NCBI GenBank assembly: GCA_027577595.1
Contig: JANBRJ010000004.1
Span: 186,001 to 250,000 of the forward strand
DNA from: Coemansia sp. RSA 487
Lineage: Eukaryota > Kickxellomycota > Kickxellomycetes > Kickxellales > Kickxellaceae
Reading direction: 5' to 3'
Length of the DNA stretch: 64,000 nt
Shown: in pieces, positions 23,501 through 37,000 of the stretch
Layout of the letters: each line of letters starts with the position of its first letter
Numbering within the stretch: position 1 is the first letter of the stretch
The notes under the pieces: generated by a model
Seen by the model: the letters and a program-made list of their open reading frames with translations, nothing else
What the model was told of the DNA's origin: nothing
Databases searched by the model: none
Made by a program: the position numbers and the translations under genes

Positions 23501-26500
23501 TCATTCTTCTCAAAAAGGGTAAGCATAAACCTCTCCAACAGAATCGCGCGCCGCTCTCCGTTCTTGCTGCCAACATGCATAACCTTGACTTTCTTTGCTT
23601 TAATCATCTCGCGGGTTTCCTCCCGACCATGGGTCTTGTAGTACTCCGTGGCCTTTATCTTTTCGGTAATGTCGCCATTTTCGTCAAGGATCTGAACTTC
23701 CAAATCTTCGTCCGGATCGTGCTCCCGCGTTATCTCGAAGGTTGGATCATCAACTTTAATATTATCTGACCCATCTGGATGGTTCCACACCGCATAGCCA
23801 GGGGATATATCTGGAAGCTGGAGCATACGAAGGGCAATTCGACTGGAGTTGACGACAGCCATAATAGAAAACATGTTCATCCGCTTACTGTGGAACTCGG
23901 CGATATTAGGCACCTTGAGCTGGAAGCAGCGCTCGGGTTGGAGAATTTGCTGGAATGTCCCCAGCGGCGCAAGAAGACGGAAGTCGTCCTCAAAGAGCAT
24001 GCGGATAAACCGTGAAGACCATGGCTCGATCCATGTTCTAGCAGTAACCGATGACTGTTTCATGTCCACTACAATCTGGTACTGACACGCCAGCAATAGT
24101 TCTTCGACGTCGTACCCCTCGCGCTCGTGGAAGAAAGTAATACAGCTGTCGTACTTTGACGCATCCGGCCCGTGGATCAGCCCTGTACTTTCTCCCTTGG
24201 CATTTACCAGTGTAAAGTCCTGGCCCAAGCGATGATATCCCAATGTCAGTGCAAGTCGATGAAGCGCTTGGCGGACTATCTCGCTATCCGAGCCTTCGCC
24301 ACTCAGATCCTCGTGCTTGCCCTCGCGTGCAAGATATGTCCAGCGCCATTCAACAACATACGTATGTAGATCGCCCATGTCTCGAGTGCTTAGCAGATTG
24401 GAAGGCACCTTTTCGACAATATCAAGATCCATGGGTAGCAGATGCAAGGGCCTGGTTGCCCGGACAACAGATTCGCGATGTGGGTCGCGATAGTCAGGAT
24501 GGAAGGACTCGCTAAATGTAGGCAGACAGTCCATAACAATCTTTCGTGCATCCACCGTGCCGTTATAAAGGTAGAATGATACACGCAAGATCCAGTTGGT
24601 AGCCATCTCCCAGCGCACAATGATGAATACGGGGCTCTGATGCGATTGCCGAAACGTGCTCCGCAGAAACACAACCGACAAGGTTTTGTCTCCAAGCAGC
24701 GCCCACGTACCAGCCTGGCACACATGCGCACGAAACTCGTTCATAATGCGCTGGCCATGTTTTGCTGCTTCTGTGAAGTTTATGCCATCAACGTACGATA
24801 GAATAAGGTCAGGGTCGATAAACATTGATGTTACGTGCGAAAAGCTCGCAAGGGGCTTGAAGTTGCTGTCACTTTTGGATATCTGGTTAAGAGTGTCATA
24901 CATGCGGTAATGATCAGAGTCCCAGTCAGTGTGGCTCAAAAACACGCTCGGATCCACTTCTTCAGTAAAAATGCGACTGGCCAGAGGAATCGTTTCGTTA
25001 ATTGCAGGCAAGGGGCCAGATATTGTTTCAATGGCTGGTGGAATGAAAACTGGTGGTTGAATTCGCTGCTGGTTGTCTAATGCTCCTGGATCGGATGAAT
25101 ATATCTGCCGCAGCCGTTTGTCCTTGTCGTCGATTGACTTTAAAAAGTCATGAAGCATCGCTACCTTTAAGAATATCCCGCCCTTGCTTTTGTCGTTGTA
25201 GTCGGGTCGCAAAAACACCAGCGTAAACATATTGTACGCGCGGATCATGATCTCAACCATGTTAGGGCCGCGCTGACTGCGATCGTTTGGCGACGAAACA
25301 TACCCCTCAAACCCCTCGCTAACTGATCTGGAGCCCGAGTCTGATCTTGATCTCGACCCCGATACTGAAGGCGATAATGATGTCGATGGTGATTTGGAGC
25401 TATCATCTTTTTCAATCTGCTTTGGTAGATTGTCAAGAGCCATGTAATGCACGTTCTTGATGCGGTAAATCACGGTCACGTTAGGATGCCATACAAGCTC
25501 CAGGTTTATGTCAACACGCTCGACCAGCCCATCGCGGTCAAACTTTGCTACCTGGATGCTGCGGATTGAAAACCCTTCGTTCATCCTAGCTTCCACCAGC
25601 ACGCCAATATTGACTGCCATGTTATAGTCTGTGTACCGAGCAGTCACAGTTTCGACGCTGGGCGGTCTGCTATCGGAGCACCAGGGGAATCTGGGATCGC
25701 CGCCCTGCGTCACCTGCAGTCCACAGTCCTTGTTGATATTCAGTCTCTCACGGGGGAAGTCGCCTATCCGCCGCCCCCCGTAAAAGACATGGTCGTAGCG
25801 GTGGCGAACAGGCGTTCGGGCAATCCGGGTTTCCCTGATAAGCATAACCTGGTGGTAAAAGTTTGCCTGGTGTGGAAGCACGGTATCTGGACAATCACTG
25901 GCATAGATGAAACGGCCATTCAAGGAAGCTGCCAGATAAAAAAGCAGCTCGTTGTCGCTGACATAGCCGAACGTGGTTTCTGGTGTAAACCCACCACACG
26001 AGCCGACCTGCACAAACGTACAGCGTGTGTTTCGCCGAACCAGGGAGCTGATGATCTCTTGTGCTTTGGAAACCGCAAAGTGAGATTTTGCGACACCGTC
26101 GGTAAGGTAAACAAATGCCGGCGAGCAGATCTCGGGCATAATCTTTAGAAAATAGTCTGCAATCTGCATTGTGTGCAAGAGAGGCGCGTCAGGATCGTAA
26201 GTAAATGTGAACGAGTCGCCAGGACGAGGAGCTTTACCAGATGCGCTAAACGATTCAAACGACTGGCCACCCTGGCCCTTGCGTGGATGGCGGGGTCTCT
26301 TAGAGCGCTGTTTTGAGTCTGTAATGCTTGGCTCTGGGGGTATATCTAGAGGTATAGGCGGCAGCGGCGGCGGGAAGCTCCCTAAGGAGTCTGTTATTTC
26401 GCTCTCGTAGTTGAACAGAAAATTGCAAATCGACTTTATGAAACTCGGTATGCCTTCAGCCGTAACCATATGTGCGTGAGCAAGTGTGCGGCAAAATGGA

Positions 26501-27359
26501 AGCTTTTTGCGACCTTCTTCAACTGGATACGACCCTGCCGGTCGTGGGCAGTATCCAACAACGCTGGCGCAGATATGTGGCTCGACCTAGACAAACGCCC
26601 TCAAGGTTATAAGATTGACGCCTGATTAGTAAACTATTGAACAGACAAGCATTATTTTGGCATTTGCATGTAGACCTAGCCATTGTGAACATTTGTAGAT
26701 TTACTACCATGGCAAAAACTTACTGTATAGTCTGGAAGTCCTGTACTTGAGCGAACGGAAAATGGTTGTATCATGCCCATGAGGCATTTCTCAAGAGTTT
26801 CAAGAGCCGTATCAATGTACGTTTCGTTTGTGTTTGGGTCCAGCGAATACATGCTCTGGCTGATATCGATAATAAAGAAAACATTGTACTCGTTGTCCAG
26901 CGTCCAAAACACGGTATCTTCAGTGAACTTGTATTTGCGGTCAAGGCTCTCTTCTAACAATGAAATGTCGTCAACGGGTGTGTTCAGCATAGAGCGGCTA
27001 GATTGTTTCTCCGATCTGTGAGGCATGCTACGGCTCTGCTGCTGGGTGTGAGAGAAAGGGTGGCGTGAGCCGGTACTGCCTAAGGAGCTGTTTCCCGCAG
27101 CTCCGCCTGGTCTGCTTGAGGTGGAGTCTGAAATAACATCGATTATGTGATAGTACGGGTTATCCATATCCTTAAAAGCAAGCGGCACATACAGACTATT
27201 TAACAGCCACAGAGCATGGTCAGCGTTGCGCTCGTGTGCCTCGTCTTTGGTCGCCATCACTACGCCACGAGCGACATTCACAGGAACGGGAACCGCGGCA
27301 GAGATACCAGAAGTGCTGCCCTCTCCATGACTGTTGTCTGTCTGTCTGCTTCCGCTCAT
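11512..27359 (-). CDS. SZT2: Giant SZT2 homologue (KICSTOR scaffold type)
   Basis: Two exons, 27359-26724 and 26586-11512, join in phase 0 across a 137-nt intron (donor GTAAGT, acceptor CTAG) to give 5,236 residues, against about 3,430 for human SZT2. The N-terminal domain aligns with human SZT2: FFIIDISQSMYSLD (human ELDLSPSTGIVDD), ETLEKCLMGMIQPF (human ALSRCLGGLLRPF), YLTDGV and CTFVQVGS (human VITDGV and CSFVQVGG). DxSxS at 165-169 and TDG near 373 resemble a von Willebrand A metal site. A later match is KSFVYDFQLRYV followed by YEYFLDHSRHY (human YDFHLR and FDYLLEHSARY). Between conserved blocks lie long Ser/Gly/Gln/His-rich stretches, including HHRQHHHHRHHDHD and a GSGSGSGSGSG linker. 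In animals SZT2 holds GATOR1 to lysosomes to restrain TORC1; that role here is inferred. No other KICSTOR gene is in the window. Confidence 0.82.
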
Positions 27360-29904
27360 TTTGCAAACAATGTCAAAGCAGATTCCTGGGAAATGAATCG
27401 AAAGATGTTGACTGAAAACCTGCCCAAGTGTATTCTGCTAACTAATGAGGTTTATCTGCTTAGTGTTCGTAGTTTGTAATGGTTGTTACGATTGATTGAA
27501 ATAAATTCGAGAATTGCAAAATGGTAAGCACGACAGTGAGAAATCCCCAGAGGTTCCAGTGCGCCTGTCAAGGAAGTTCGACCTCAACCATTATGGGTGC
27601 TGTATGGGCAGGATTGTGATGTATTGATTTGATAAAAAAGCATAAAAGGAAAACCGATTTGGTTGCTTGGCAGGCATGGTTTTCATGTCCTTGTGTGTTG
27701 GGTTTCTCTAAATCGAGAATCACAGGAGTATCACTCCAGATCACTACATGATGATGTTTTGACACCTCGTTCACGCATGTACAACCAAGATCTCGCCGCC
27801 GTTCTCAACTTCAGGTGTATTTTCTATGGCCTTCGCAATCACGGTGAAACTCCAGAGCGCTTCTGTCACAGTCGGTCTGCTGCCATTGCTACTACCAATA
27901 AACAGCAGCCCAAGAAGAAAAGGAAGAGACGACTGCAGCAAAGAAGACGGCGAGGGCGAACAAATAACAACCACCACAAAACTCAGCCAAAGTTACAGCC
28001 GCGACAAACCCTAGTTCTAAGAATCCTGGTCCTAGGGCAGGATGCTGTCCCTTTTGCAGGTAGGTACTGGAATGAGAGCTGAAGAGATAAATATCTGTGA
28101 CTGCTTTTGACAATGGCACTAATCATTTGTGTTTTCTTTTGCGTGTTTTCCTGGTTTGCACTGACGCATATGCCACGCCTGCGCAAACGACTTTTCTTGG
28201 ATCGCAAAGAGCATTATAGCTAGAGAAAAATGCGGAATAATACTCTGACATTTCGACTTGTGCTGACAGAGCAGCTGGAGCAGAAAATCAAGCAAAAATG
28301 CTATATATACAAAGTTTGTATTCTTTTTTGAACGGACTGCTGAGCGCGGAGGCGGATATTCAAAGTACAAAGTACATTGTTTTGCACACGTGGGAAGAAA
28401 AGAAAGAAAACAGGTGGGATGCACACATGCAACCATTTGTGAACAAATTCCTCGTTTCTGAGCACAAGAAATGAGATGATTACTAATGCAAACTTGATAA
28501 ATCTGCATATTTTATTGAATTGTTCTTGCAAGACCGAAAACACTGATATCACCATGTAAAGCACATAGGAAATTGAGTGCACTAGATGATCATTGTGCTA
28601 TATTGGAGCTGATCTTATTTTTCGCAACTATGGATATGTGAGTGCAGGAATGAGCCTGACAATATGAAATAGATAGCATGCTCTGTTGCTATTTCTATTG
28701 TCGGACAATGCAATTAATTAAAAATGCACTGCGTTGACTTTTGACCCCTGTCTCTGCACATGCACAGATAGCGCTAGATATGCCACGGATTGCACCATCG
28801 TTTAGTCATGAGGTATCGTGTTTTCCTGGCAGGGCACATAAATTATCTATGAAAGGTATCGCTTATTTCGTTTTCTAAATCAATTACAAATGATGTGTCC
28901 TGTGTCAACAAATATTGGTATTGAATTGTCTCTAAACAGCACACATTGGATTCTCAACTCCAATGATGTGGATATTTCCCACCAGCTGTCCGCACAATAA
29001 ATCCCACCACCACTCTATCCACTATGTTGCGATCGGCCAAGTGGAAAGCGGAGAGAGAAAAAGCCTGGCCAGAATATTTGCCTGGTCAAAATAAAAAAGC
29101 ACCATGTGTCTGGGCCGCACAGCAATAACCAATTTCGATTTGAAACAAGAGAAACGCATATTTAAGCAAAACAAGGCAAGTCGATCTAAAGGCAGTGTAT
29201 GAGTCGCCCCATTTTGAATCAGGGGACGACACTAATAACATGACGAATATCCGTATCCACCAGGCACAACGCGTATCCTCGGTATAATGGTTGCTTTTGC
29301 TTACCACCCACGCCTGTAGATAGAGCAAGGCGGGACTTTTAACCCGCTCAGGTGCTTTCAAAGACTTTGTCTTTTTTTTTTGCGAAAGTGAAGAAGCCAT
29401 GTAGATTGCAGCAGAAGGGACGAACATCGGTAAAGCCTCGGCGGATAAGCACAAAAAAGAGGGTGGGATATAATCGTGACAAGCCGACACTCTTTTTAGG
29501 ATAGATACAGAAGAGGGGGGCGCGGTTCGTGATAAAAAGGTAAAAAGGTGGATTTGTCAGCCAAGCTAATAGGGCAGAAGAGCATGTTGGGCGACAACGT
29601 GTTGGTATATAAAGCCAAAACGGCGGAGGGATTCGCTTTTTTTCTCGTCCCAGCTGGCCACTCCGTCTTCTCTTACCCAATTAATACTATAAGGAAATTT
29701 TTCTTTATCTCTGAACTTTTTTTCTCTGCTCTTAATTTGCCTTTTCTTTCCTTCATACTCCCTTTTACTTTGAGTACTGTTACTGTTCCCCAGTATTATC
29801 CGTGTGTATCTGCAAGATTTGCACCTAGAGCCATTCTCACCACAAGCGCATAACAATCGTCAGATCATACCAGTAGCACCTGGTCGACCACTAATATCAT
29901 CACA
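27360..29904. other. Shared upstream region of SZT2 and glutamate-cysteine ligase
   Basis: This 2.5-kb region separates two divergently transcribed genes. A plus-strand frame around 27826-28060 encodes Lys/Arg-rich and Thr/Gln-rich sequence and meets a GTAGGT donor-like site near 28061, but no partner exon was found, so no gene is called. A YAP1-like TTAGTCA lies at 28802-28808. The rest is AT-rich with no recognised gene. Confidence 0.45.
29606..29613 (+). promoter_or_regulatory. TATA box of glutamate-cysteine ligase
   Basis: TATATAAA lies 292 bp before the ATG at 29905, followed by a pyrimidine-rich tract (29635-29780) suitable for transcription initiation. Confidence 0.5.
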
Positions 29905-32751
29905 ATGGGTCTCCTATCGCTAGGCACGCCACTTCCTTGGGATCAGGCCAAGGGTCTTGCACGCGAGGTGCGCAAGCATGGAATTGAGCAGTTTCTTCAT
30001 ATTTGGCGCAATATGAAAGACCGCCAGAAGGACAGTCTTCTTTGGGGCGACGAGGTAAGTACACAGAACAAATAGGGCCATTCTTGTAATGCGATAATAT
30101 CAGTCTATACATTCCGAGAAGAGGATTCTTCATGGGGTGTGAGCAGAACAAGCCATCTTTCTCAGAAATCAATGGCGACATATCTTATCATTGGGCAACG
30201 TTTGGACACCAAAACGAAACTCAATTTCGGCTGTTGATCTTTGCTTCTCTTTGCTGTCAATTTTTTTCGGTAGATTGAGTACATGCTTGTGTCGCTTGAT
30301 CGCGCAAATCGGCGTGCGCGACTATCTCAGCGCGGCCATGAGTTGCTTAGTATCTTACAAATGGACGAAAATGAGCAGTTGGAGCGTGCCAAGCAAACGG
30401 GAGAGAAGCCGGAGCTTGAGGCTTTATGGAGACCAGAGTTTGGCCGCTACATGATTGAAGGTATGTTACACAACAACCCATACAGTATGCTCTTTTTCAA
30501 ATGCTCTGGAATCGTGTGTGGTTCTATGCGAAGTAAAGCAAATCCCACTGTTTTATGCAGCCTAGCCAAATAAATAGCCTATTTGAAGGGGAAGGTGAGG
30601 GATGTCGCTATGTATGCAGCAGAATTCTCACTTTTCTGCAAATATCCTTGGTGTAGCTGGTATCCGTCCTTAACGATGAAGATGGATAGCTGCATGGCCT
30701 CTCCGGCTTATCTCTTGCCCATCGCTTAATTATTCTTGCTTATGCTGGCCAATACTGGTTGGACTTGAATGCGCCATCCTTGCATGCTCATCAGTTTTGT
30801 TTTCATTAAAGCAGAAGGCACTCTGCAAGAAAGAGCTGATGAGTGATCTTAATTGCTAGTCACAGGGCAATCCACACATTGAACATTGTGCGAATGTTTA
30901 AGGTTCAATTGTGTCCAATCGCCAATTGTTCCTGCAGCATTTTCTAACATGTCTATTGAAAATCTTATCTACTGCATTCAATGCTCTATTATGCTCTGCT
31001 CTTTGGTTATTTGTAGGAACGCCTGGGCATCCATACAACTCAACGGTTCGTGAGCTTACTAATGTCGAAGCAAACATGAAGAGAAGGTTAGTTGAATGAC
31101 TGGACCGTTTTTCGTTTTTTTTTTCTTTTTCGTTTGGAATACTGTGCGTTTTTACCATGCAAGCTCGTGAAAACCCCCCAATACATTGTTTTGAGCCTGT
31201 CTACTAAAACAACATGTATCTGTGCTTTTATATATCTATATTAGACGTGAGATTGTAATGTCACTGATGAATGACGACGAGGTGCTTCTTTCTGTTGGCA
31301 GCTACCCAAGTCTTGGCAGCGGCGATTTCCTAATTCCTCCGCACAAGGCTAATGGCCAGTTTTCGCGCAGCCTCTTCCTCCCAGATGAGGTTATCAACCC
31401 ACACCCGCGCTTCCGCACGCTTGCAGGCAACATTCGCGAGCGGCGCGGATCAAAGGTGGCCATCAATATGCCCGTGTTCCACGACGTGAACACGCCACGG
31501 CCCTTCATTGATCCTACAATCCCTTACAACCGTAGCCTGTTCCCTGGAGACAAGGAGGCCGTCGAAGGTGCGGCTCTTCCGGACCACATTTATATGGATG
31601 CGATGGGCTTTGGCATGGGGTGCTGCTGTCTCCAGATCACACTACAAGCGCCTGATGTAGACAAAGCACGTCGGCTGTACGACCAGCTGGCGACTGTTGG
31701 CGCAGTGATGATGTCGCTATCTGCAGCGTCGCCAATCTTCCGCGGCTATTTGGCCGATGTGGACTGCAGATGGAACGTAATTGCTGCTGCTGTTGACGAC
31801 CGGACACCCGAGGAGCGCGGTCTGAAGCCTCTGAGCAAGGATCGCTTTGTCATTCCAAAGTCGCGGTACGGAACAATCGACACGTTTTTGGGCTCGTCCG
31901 ACGGCCATTTCAAGCCAGAGTACAACGACCTGAAGCTTGCTTACGATCACGATATACACAAGCATCTGGTCCAAAACGACGTTGACGACCTGATGGCAAA
32001 ACACATCTCGCATTTGTTTATCCGCGACCCATTGGTTATCTTCGAGGAGCTTCTGGATCAGGACGATGCGGTCACAGCAGACCATTTTGAAAACATTCAG
32101 TCGACAAACTGGCAGAACGTGCGGTTCAAACCGCCGCCACCCAACTCGCCTATTGGCTGGCGCGTCGAATTCCGGCCCTTGGAGGTGCAGCTGACAGACT
32201 TTGAGAATGCCGCCTTTTCAGTGTTTAGTATTCTCTTGGCTCGTGCGTTGCTTGCATTCAGCGATATCGACCTGTACATTCCAGTGACTAAGATGGACAT
32301 TAACATGGAGCGCGCGCATAACCGGGATGCGGTGCTCAAGGAAAAATTCTTTTTCCGGCGGAGCTATGTCGCAACCGAAGACGACGACAAGGTGTCGTTT
32401 TCGAGCGGCGAGAATGAAGGCGGCGAGGTCGCCGAGATGACAGCCAACGAGATTGTCAACGGCTCGCCCAACTTTGTTGGCCTTGCTCCAATTGTAGAGA
32501 TGTATCTAGACACGGTGGCCATGGACAAGAGTGTGCGCGATAAGATCGGAAAATACATTGAGTTTGTTCGTGGCCGGGCAAACGGATCTGTTATGACGCT
32601 CGCAGCCTGGATGCGCGACTATGTGCGCAGCCACCCAGACTACAACTTTGATTCAGTTGTGTCGCCCGAGATCAACCACGACCTTGTGGTTGCGCTCGAT
32701 GACATCACCTGTGGCCGGCGTTCTGCGCCAGAGCTTGTTGGAAAGCAGTAG
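29905..32751 (+). CDS. GSH1: Glutamate-cysteine ligase catalytic subunit (canonical copy)
   Basis: This enzyme joins glutamate and cysteine using ATP, the limiting step of glutathione synthesis in the cytosol. Exons 29905-30054, 30274-30460, 31017-31086 and 31245-32751 join in phases 0, 1 and 2 to give 637 residues, near the yeast length. Conserved blocks are MGLLSLGTPLPWDQAK, HGIEQFLHIW, LLWGDE-IEYM (Glu50 and Glu52), WRPEFGRYMIEGTPG (Glu105 and Glu112, matching yeast Glu96 and Glu103), FLPDEVINPHPRF, MDAMGFGMGCCCLQIT, DCRWNVIAAAVDDRTPEERG, HFENIQSTNWQNVRFKPPP and GWRVEFRPLEVQL. All metal ligands recalled from the yeast enzyme are present. A second, diverged copy follows 1.25 kb downstream on the same strand with two introns in the same positions. 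Confidence 0.95.
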
Positions 32752-34004
32752 AAGGTCTTGTATGTTCGGCCAAGCGGATACGGCATTGAGTTTTTTATGT
32801 TTATTGTTTTATTTTATTTTTAGCCATGAATCCAAGTATATGCTTTAACCCATCTGCTCCCCGTTTGTTGTTTGCTGGCCAGCAAGCCGCCGCAATGAAG
32901 AAGCACAGTAACTCTTTAGCAGTTGCAAAGTGCCGAAATGCCAATGAAAAAACCGTAGACAAAATTTTTTTGTCGCGATGAGCAAGCTGAGTAAATTATA
33001 AATCCTGACAGGCTCAACAAAAAAAGAAACAATCAGCACAGCACAGTACAGCAAGCTGGCAAAAGCTGTGGTTGTTTTGTTTTGTTTTGTTTTTGGCGGA
33101 TATTGAAGACACGATTCCAAATGCATGCATATGTCATTCATGTTCCAAAAAGGCAATGTAAAAATACATGTTTGGCGACAACCAGCCGGCTGGGTGGGAG
33201 CGGCTTGGATTTGGCATCCAGGGTTGGTCCAACCAAATGTCATGATACCAACAAAATGACAATGGCTGTGGGAGGAGCGGCGCTGATGAGGCAGATTAAG
33301 ATGGCTGCATGCTTGCTTTGCGCAGGCGTGGCGTGGCATTAGCGCCAGCCGTCGGAGGCGCGCAAAGAAAAGCAACAAAAGATAGAATAGAGCAGCTTCA
33401 TACAAAAGGGCGAAAATGTTTGCTACCGACTTTTGATGGGGAAAGGTCTGATGTCATTTTTCGCAGCAGATGCAGAAGTGCTTCAAAAGTGCTGTCTGCA
33501 GCTTCTTTTTCTCCACTACAAACTTTGAACGAGCGCGTATGCGTCACAAAAGCCTCTCCCAGCAGCCAGACAAACCAGCTGGCCCAACTAACTTTGCCCT
33601 TTCGTCCAAACGTACACGCAGCCCTGGTTGTTCTTGCTTCCAATTCCGCTCTGAGGACAAGACAGATAGATAAAAGGAGCTTCCAGGTTACCTCTTTCTT
33701 TTCCTTTTCTTTCTCTGCCCATCATTATTTTTCCCTTCTGCTACATTTTAATATTCTGTTTTTGGGGGGCACATCCTCTTGCTCCTTTTGTCGCTCGCAT
33801 CCACCGCTCTGCTCGATCAGGTCCGTTTGCCCCTGACTGGTTGTTGCATGGCCTCTCCACGCCATCAAGAAGTTGCCTCCATATTGTAACTCGCCTCTAT
33901 TCGCTCAATCCCTCCACCACAACATACGCACAGACAGGTTCACGGTGCCAGCAGGCTTTGATACCAGCAATTAGCATACCATTACGCGCATTGTTGCACA
34001 CGAG
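32752..34004. other. Intergenic region between the two ligase copies
   Basis: No gene is seen in 1.25 kb. It contains a short (TTTTG)n run near 33070 and a pyrimidine-rich tract at 33690-33800, probably the promoter of the second copy. No remnant of a duplicated 5' region of the first copy was recognised. Confidence 0.5.
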
Positions 34005-37000
34005 ATGACCCGCCCGGAGCAACACAGACACAAGCAGCAGGACATGCATCGCTGGAAGGATATCCTCCCAAACATGGAGGATATCCGTGCCCGCGCCACC
34101 GACCAGTTCATTGCTGCCTGGAAGAACTCGTCATCGATAAGCGCTAACCACTTTACCTGGCACGAAACGGTAGGTATCCCTCTTTTACAGCACAACCTGG
34201 TGTGCCGGATAATACAAAAGTCATCACTCATGGCCATTGCAGCAATTGCTGCAGTAGTACCTTGTGTCCTCTCTTGCGTTTTTCATTTACCAGGCTTGCT
34301 GCAAGCTCTCCTTTGCTTTTTTCTGTGTACACTACTGGCCTCAGAATTGCGCTTGCTTGGATATTTGTGGCTCTGGTGTGACATGTCACGAGCCCATGAT
34401 TCTGGTGATTCCACACTCTGTCTCGATACAATTGCTAAGCAATTCATGCTATGTTGCCCGGAATCTCTTGTCTATGACATGACTGAATGGCATGTATTAT
34501 TGTCCCTCTTGTACAACAACGACAGCCCTCTTATAAGTACTATGCATGATCTTGATTCTCCTTTCATTTTTGTTGCAGTTCTACAAGCTGCTTGCTACGA
34601 GAGATAGAGAAACTAACACATCCCCCATGCTTGTGCGCTCAATGCGCTTGTGCATTCAATTGTATTGATATTGTTATGTGTTCCTCCCCCTTTTCCCATT
34701 CTCTGGCCATATGCTTCTGCAGTTCCGGCTATGGAGTGGAAAAAGGAGAGGGAGGGCATGCTGCAACCATTCATGTGTCAAATATAGATGGGTTATGTCG
34801 TTGTAAAGCGTGACGACGCAAACAAGCGCATTGTCCTCAGCCCCAGAGTCCCAGAGATCCTGGAGGAAATGGACTGTGTGTTTGATCCGGCCTCGGCAGG
34901 CATGCATCCTCAGGCACTCAGTGCCGGCGGCGACGAGGCCCAGGTGCCGCACTCTGAAACCGCGACCAACACATGCTGGCGTCCAGCTCATGCGCGCTTC
35001 GCGGTGCGATGTAAGTAGAGCAATTCCACAATCAAACAAAAATGCATGCATCCCATCGCAGCCTCACTTCACGCTCTCGCTCCCACACATTTTGCATTAT
35101 TGTCGAGTTGAGAAGAAATTAAAACAGTACATGCAGAAATCACTTTCGCCAATGTTCCGTTCCTTCGGCTACAGCTCAACATACACAGCCATCATTGAAG
35201 GTGCTTTGCTGCTGAACACAGAACAAACCCTCTCTTTTCCTCATCCTTTTCTACCCGAAGCCATTGTTATTTTGTGCGCTCATCCATTGCAGCTTTCTTC
35301 TTTCTCTCGTGTTGTTGGCTTCTACAAGTCTGCTGATTGATGCAAGGAATACAAATGGATACGATTTCGGAAGTGATTCCGCTAGGGAACCCAACAGCTG
35401 CTGCTTGCAGGTTGTTTTGTGCGATTATTTATAATCCATGTTTGTTTGAAAACCTGTTATTGTTCAATAAGCAACATCCAACACCAGCTGCTGCCAAAGA
35501 AACTTGCTTCAAAAGAAAAAACAAAACATACAAACGACTTTTTTCTTTCGTTTTCTCAGTTCCTATGTTGCCAAATGCCTGGGCGTATCCTGTAGCTGTA
35601 TTTTGTTGCTTCTGTATTTGTCGACCGTTTCCATAAAAGTAAAGATAACAAAGGCGGGGCGCTGCATATCAAATATGATTGCTATTCCCAAATACCAATG
35701 ATACTTTGCTTTTCCCGTGTCTGTCCTCCAATCAAGGGTAGTTTTTGTTATTGCCAAGAATATCAAAAGAACCTGCTCGATGCGCATCTTGCCTTTTTTG
35801 TCAGCATCCAAGAAAGCTTAGAAATGCAAAGCAGAAAGCATCCCCTGGGTTATCCCGTTATAGAATTCTGCTTAATCCCCAAATGTCTAGAAATCGTACA
35901 AACAAACAAACAAACAAGCTGGGAATCATGGCTGCTGCATTCATCCCGAAAACATCCACTCACTCCGATCCGAATTATGTATCACCCACAGACTCTTTGT
36001 AGGCCAGCCGCCATACCTTCATAGATTCGCTGTTGGTCAGCTCGCCCTTGAAATCAAGGATTGCCTCAAAGAGCGTCGCCGCATCCTAAAGAGTAGACTC
36101 AAGCCAGACGAAATGCTTCTTTCCATCAGCCAGTTTCCCCTGCTTGGCTCCGGCATATACATCGATGGCCAGGGTCCAGCCAATGGCCCGCTTCTTCGCA
36201 GCACGCTATTGTCGGATGAATGTCTCAATCCGGTACCTCCATTCACGCTTGAAATCGATGGCATCTGCGATCGCCGTGGAGCTGTTCCGCACACAGCCGT
36301 GGCACTGTTCCGGGACAAGGCGACCGAGTGGCCATTTATTGACACAAAGCTCCCACCCCTCAAACTGGACTTTGATTATGTCGTTCCACACAAGATGGTC
36401 GTCCCTGGCAACGAAGAAACCGCGGCCATGCGCGCAGAAGCCGCCACGTCAAGAAGCAGCAGCGCGGCCTCTGTGCGCTCCTCCAATACCCCTTCGCCTG
36501 ATAGATGTGCCGACAGGTCTCAGCAGAGCGGCGAATCGGACGATGTTTCGAATTCCGCAACAACCACGCTGAAGTGTCCTCTGGTAGCGGAGCTGCCGCT
36601 CGCTCAGAATTGCCTATTGCTGGACACACCCTTGTTTGGGATCGGCAGCGGTGGGGTTCTACGAGTCGCCCTTTGTGCCGCTGATCTTGACGAAGCTCGC
36701 TGCCTCTACGACCAACTGGCACCAATCAGTGCAATCCTGGTAAGTTTAATAGCGACAAAAAGAAAACCCTGGTTTAAATTATTGTGCCATGTCGATAGTT
36801 GGAATCTGTCAGCATATATTACTCACATATTACTTCTTACCACGTGGTGTCCTTATGAAACTTGTAGACAGCACTCACCGCCGCAACGCCTATCGTACGA
36901 GGCCATCTAGTTGGACGGGACAGCTACTGGGATGTGCAGTGCAGTACGGTTGACGATCGGTCGGCACAGGAGCTTGGCTTGGTTCCCCTAACGACCGCAA

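Noticed and set aside
27771-28082. Overlapping frames on both strands with basic and hydrophobic stretches
   Set aside because: Low-complexity sequence gives open frames in several phases; no coherent exon set.
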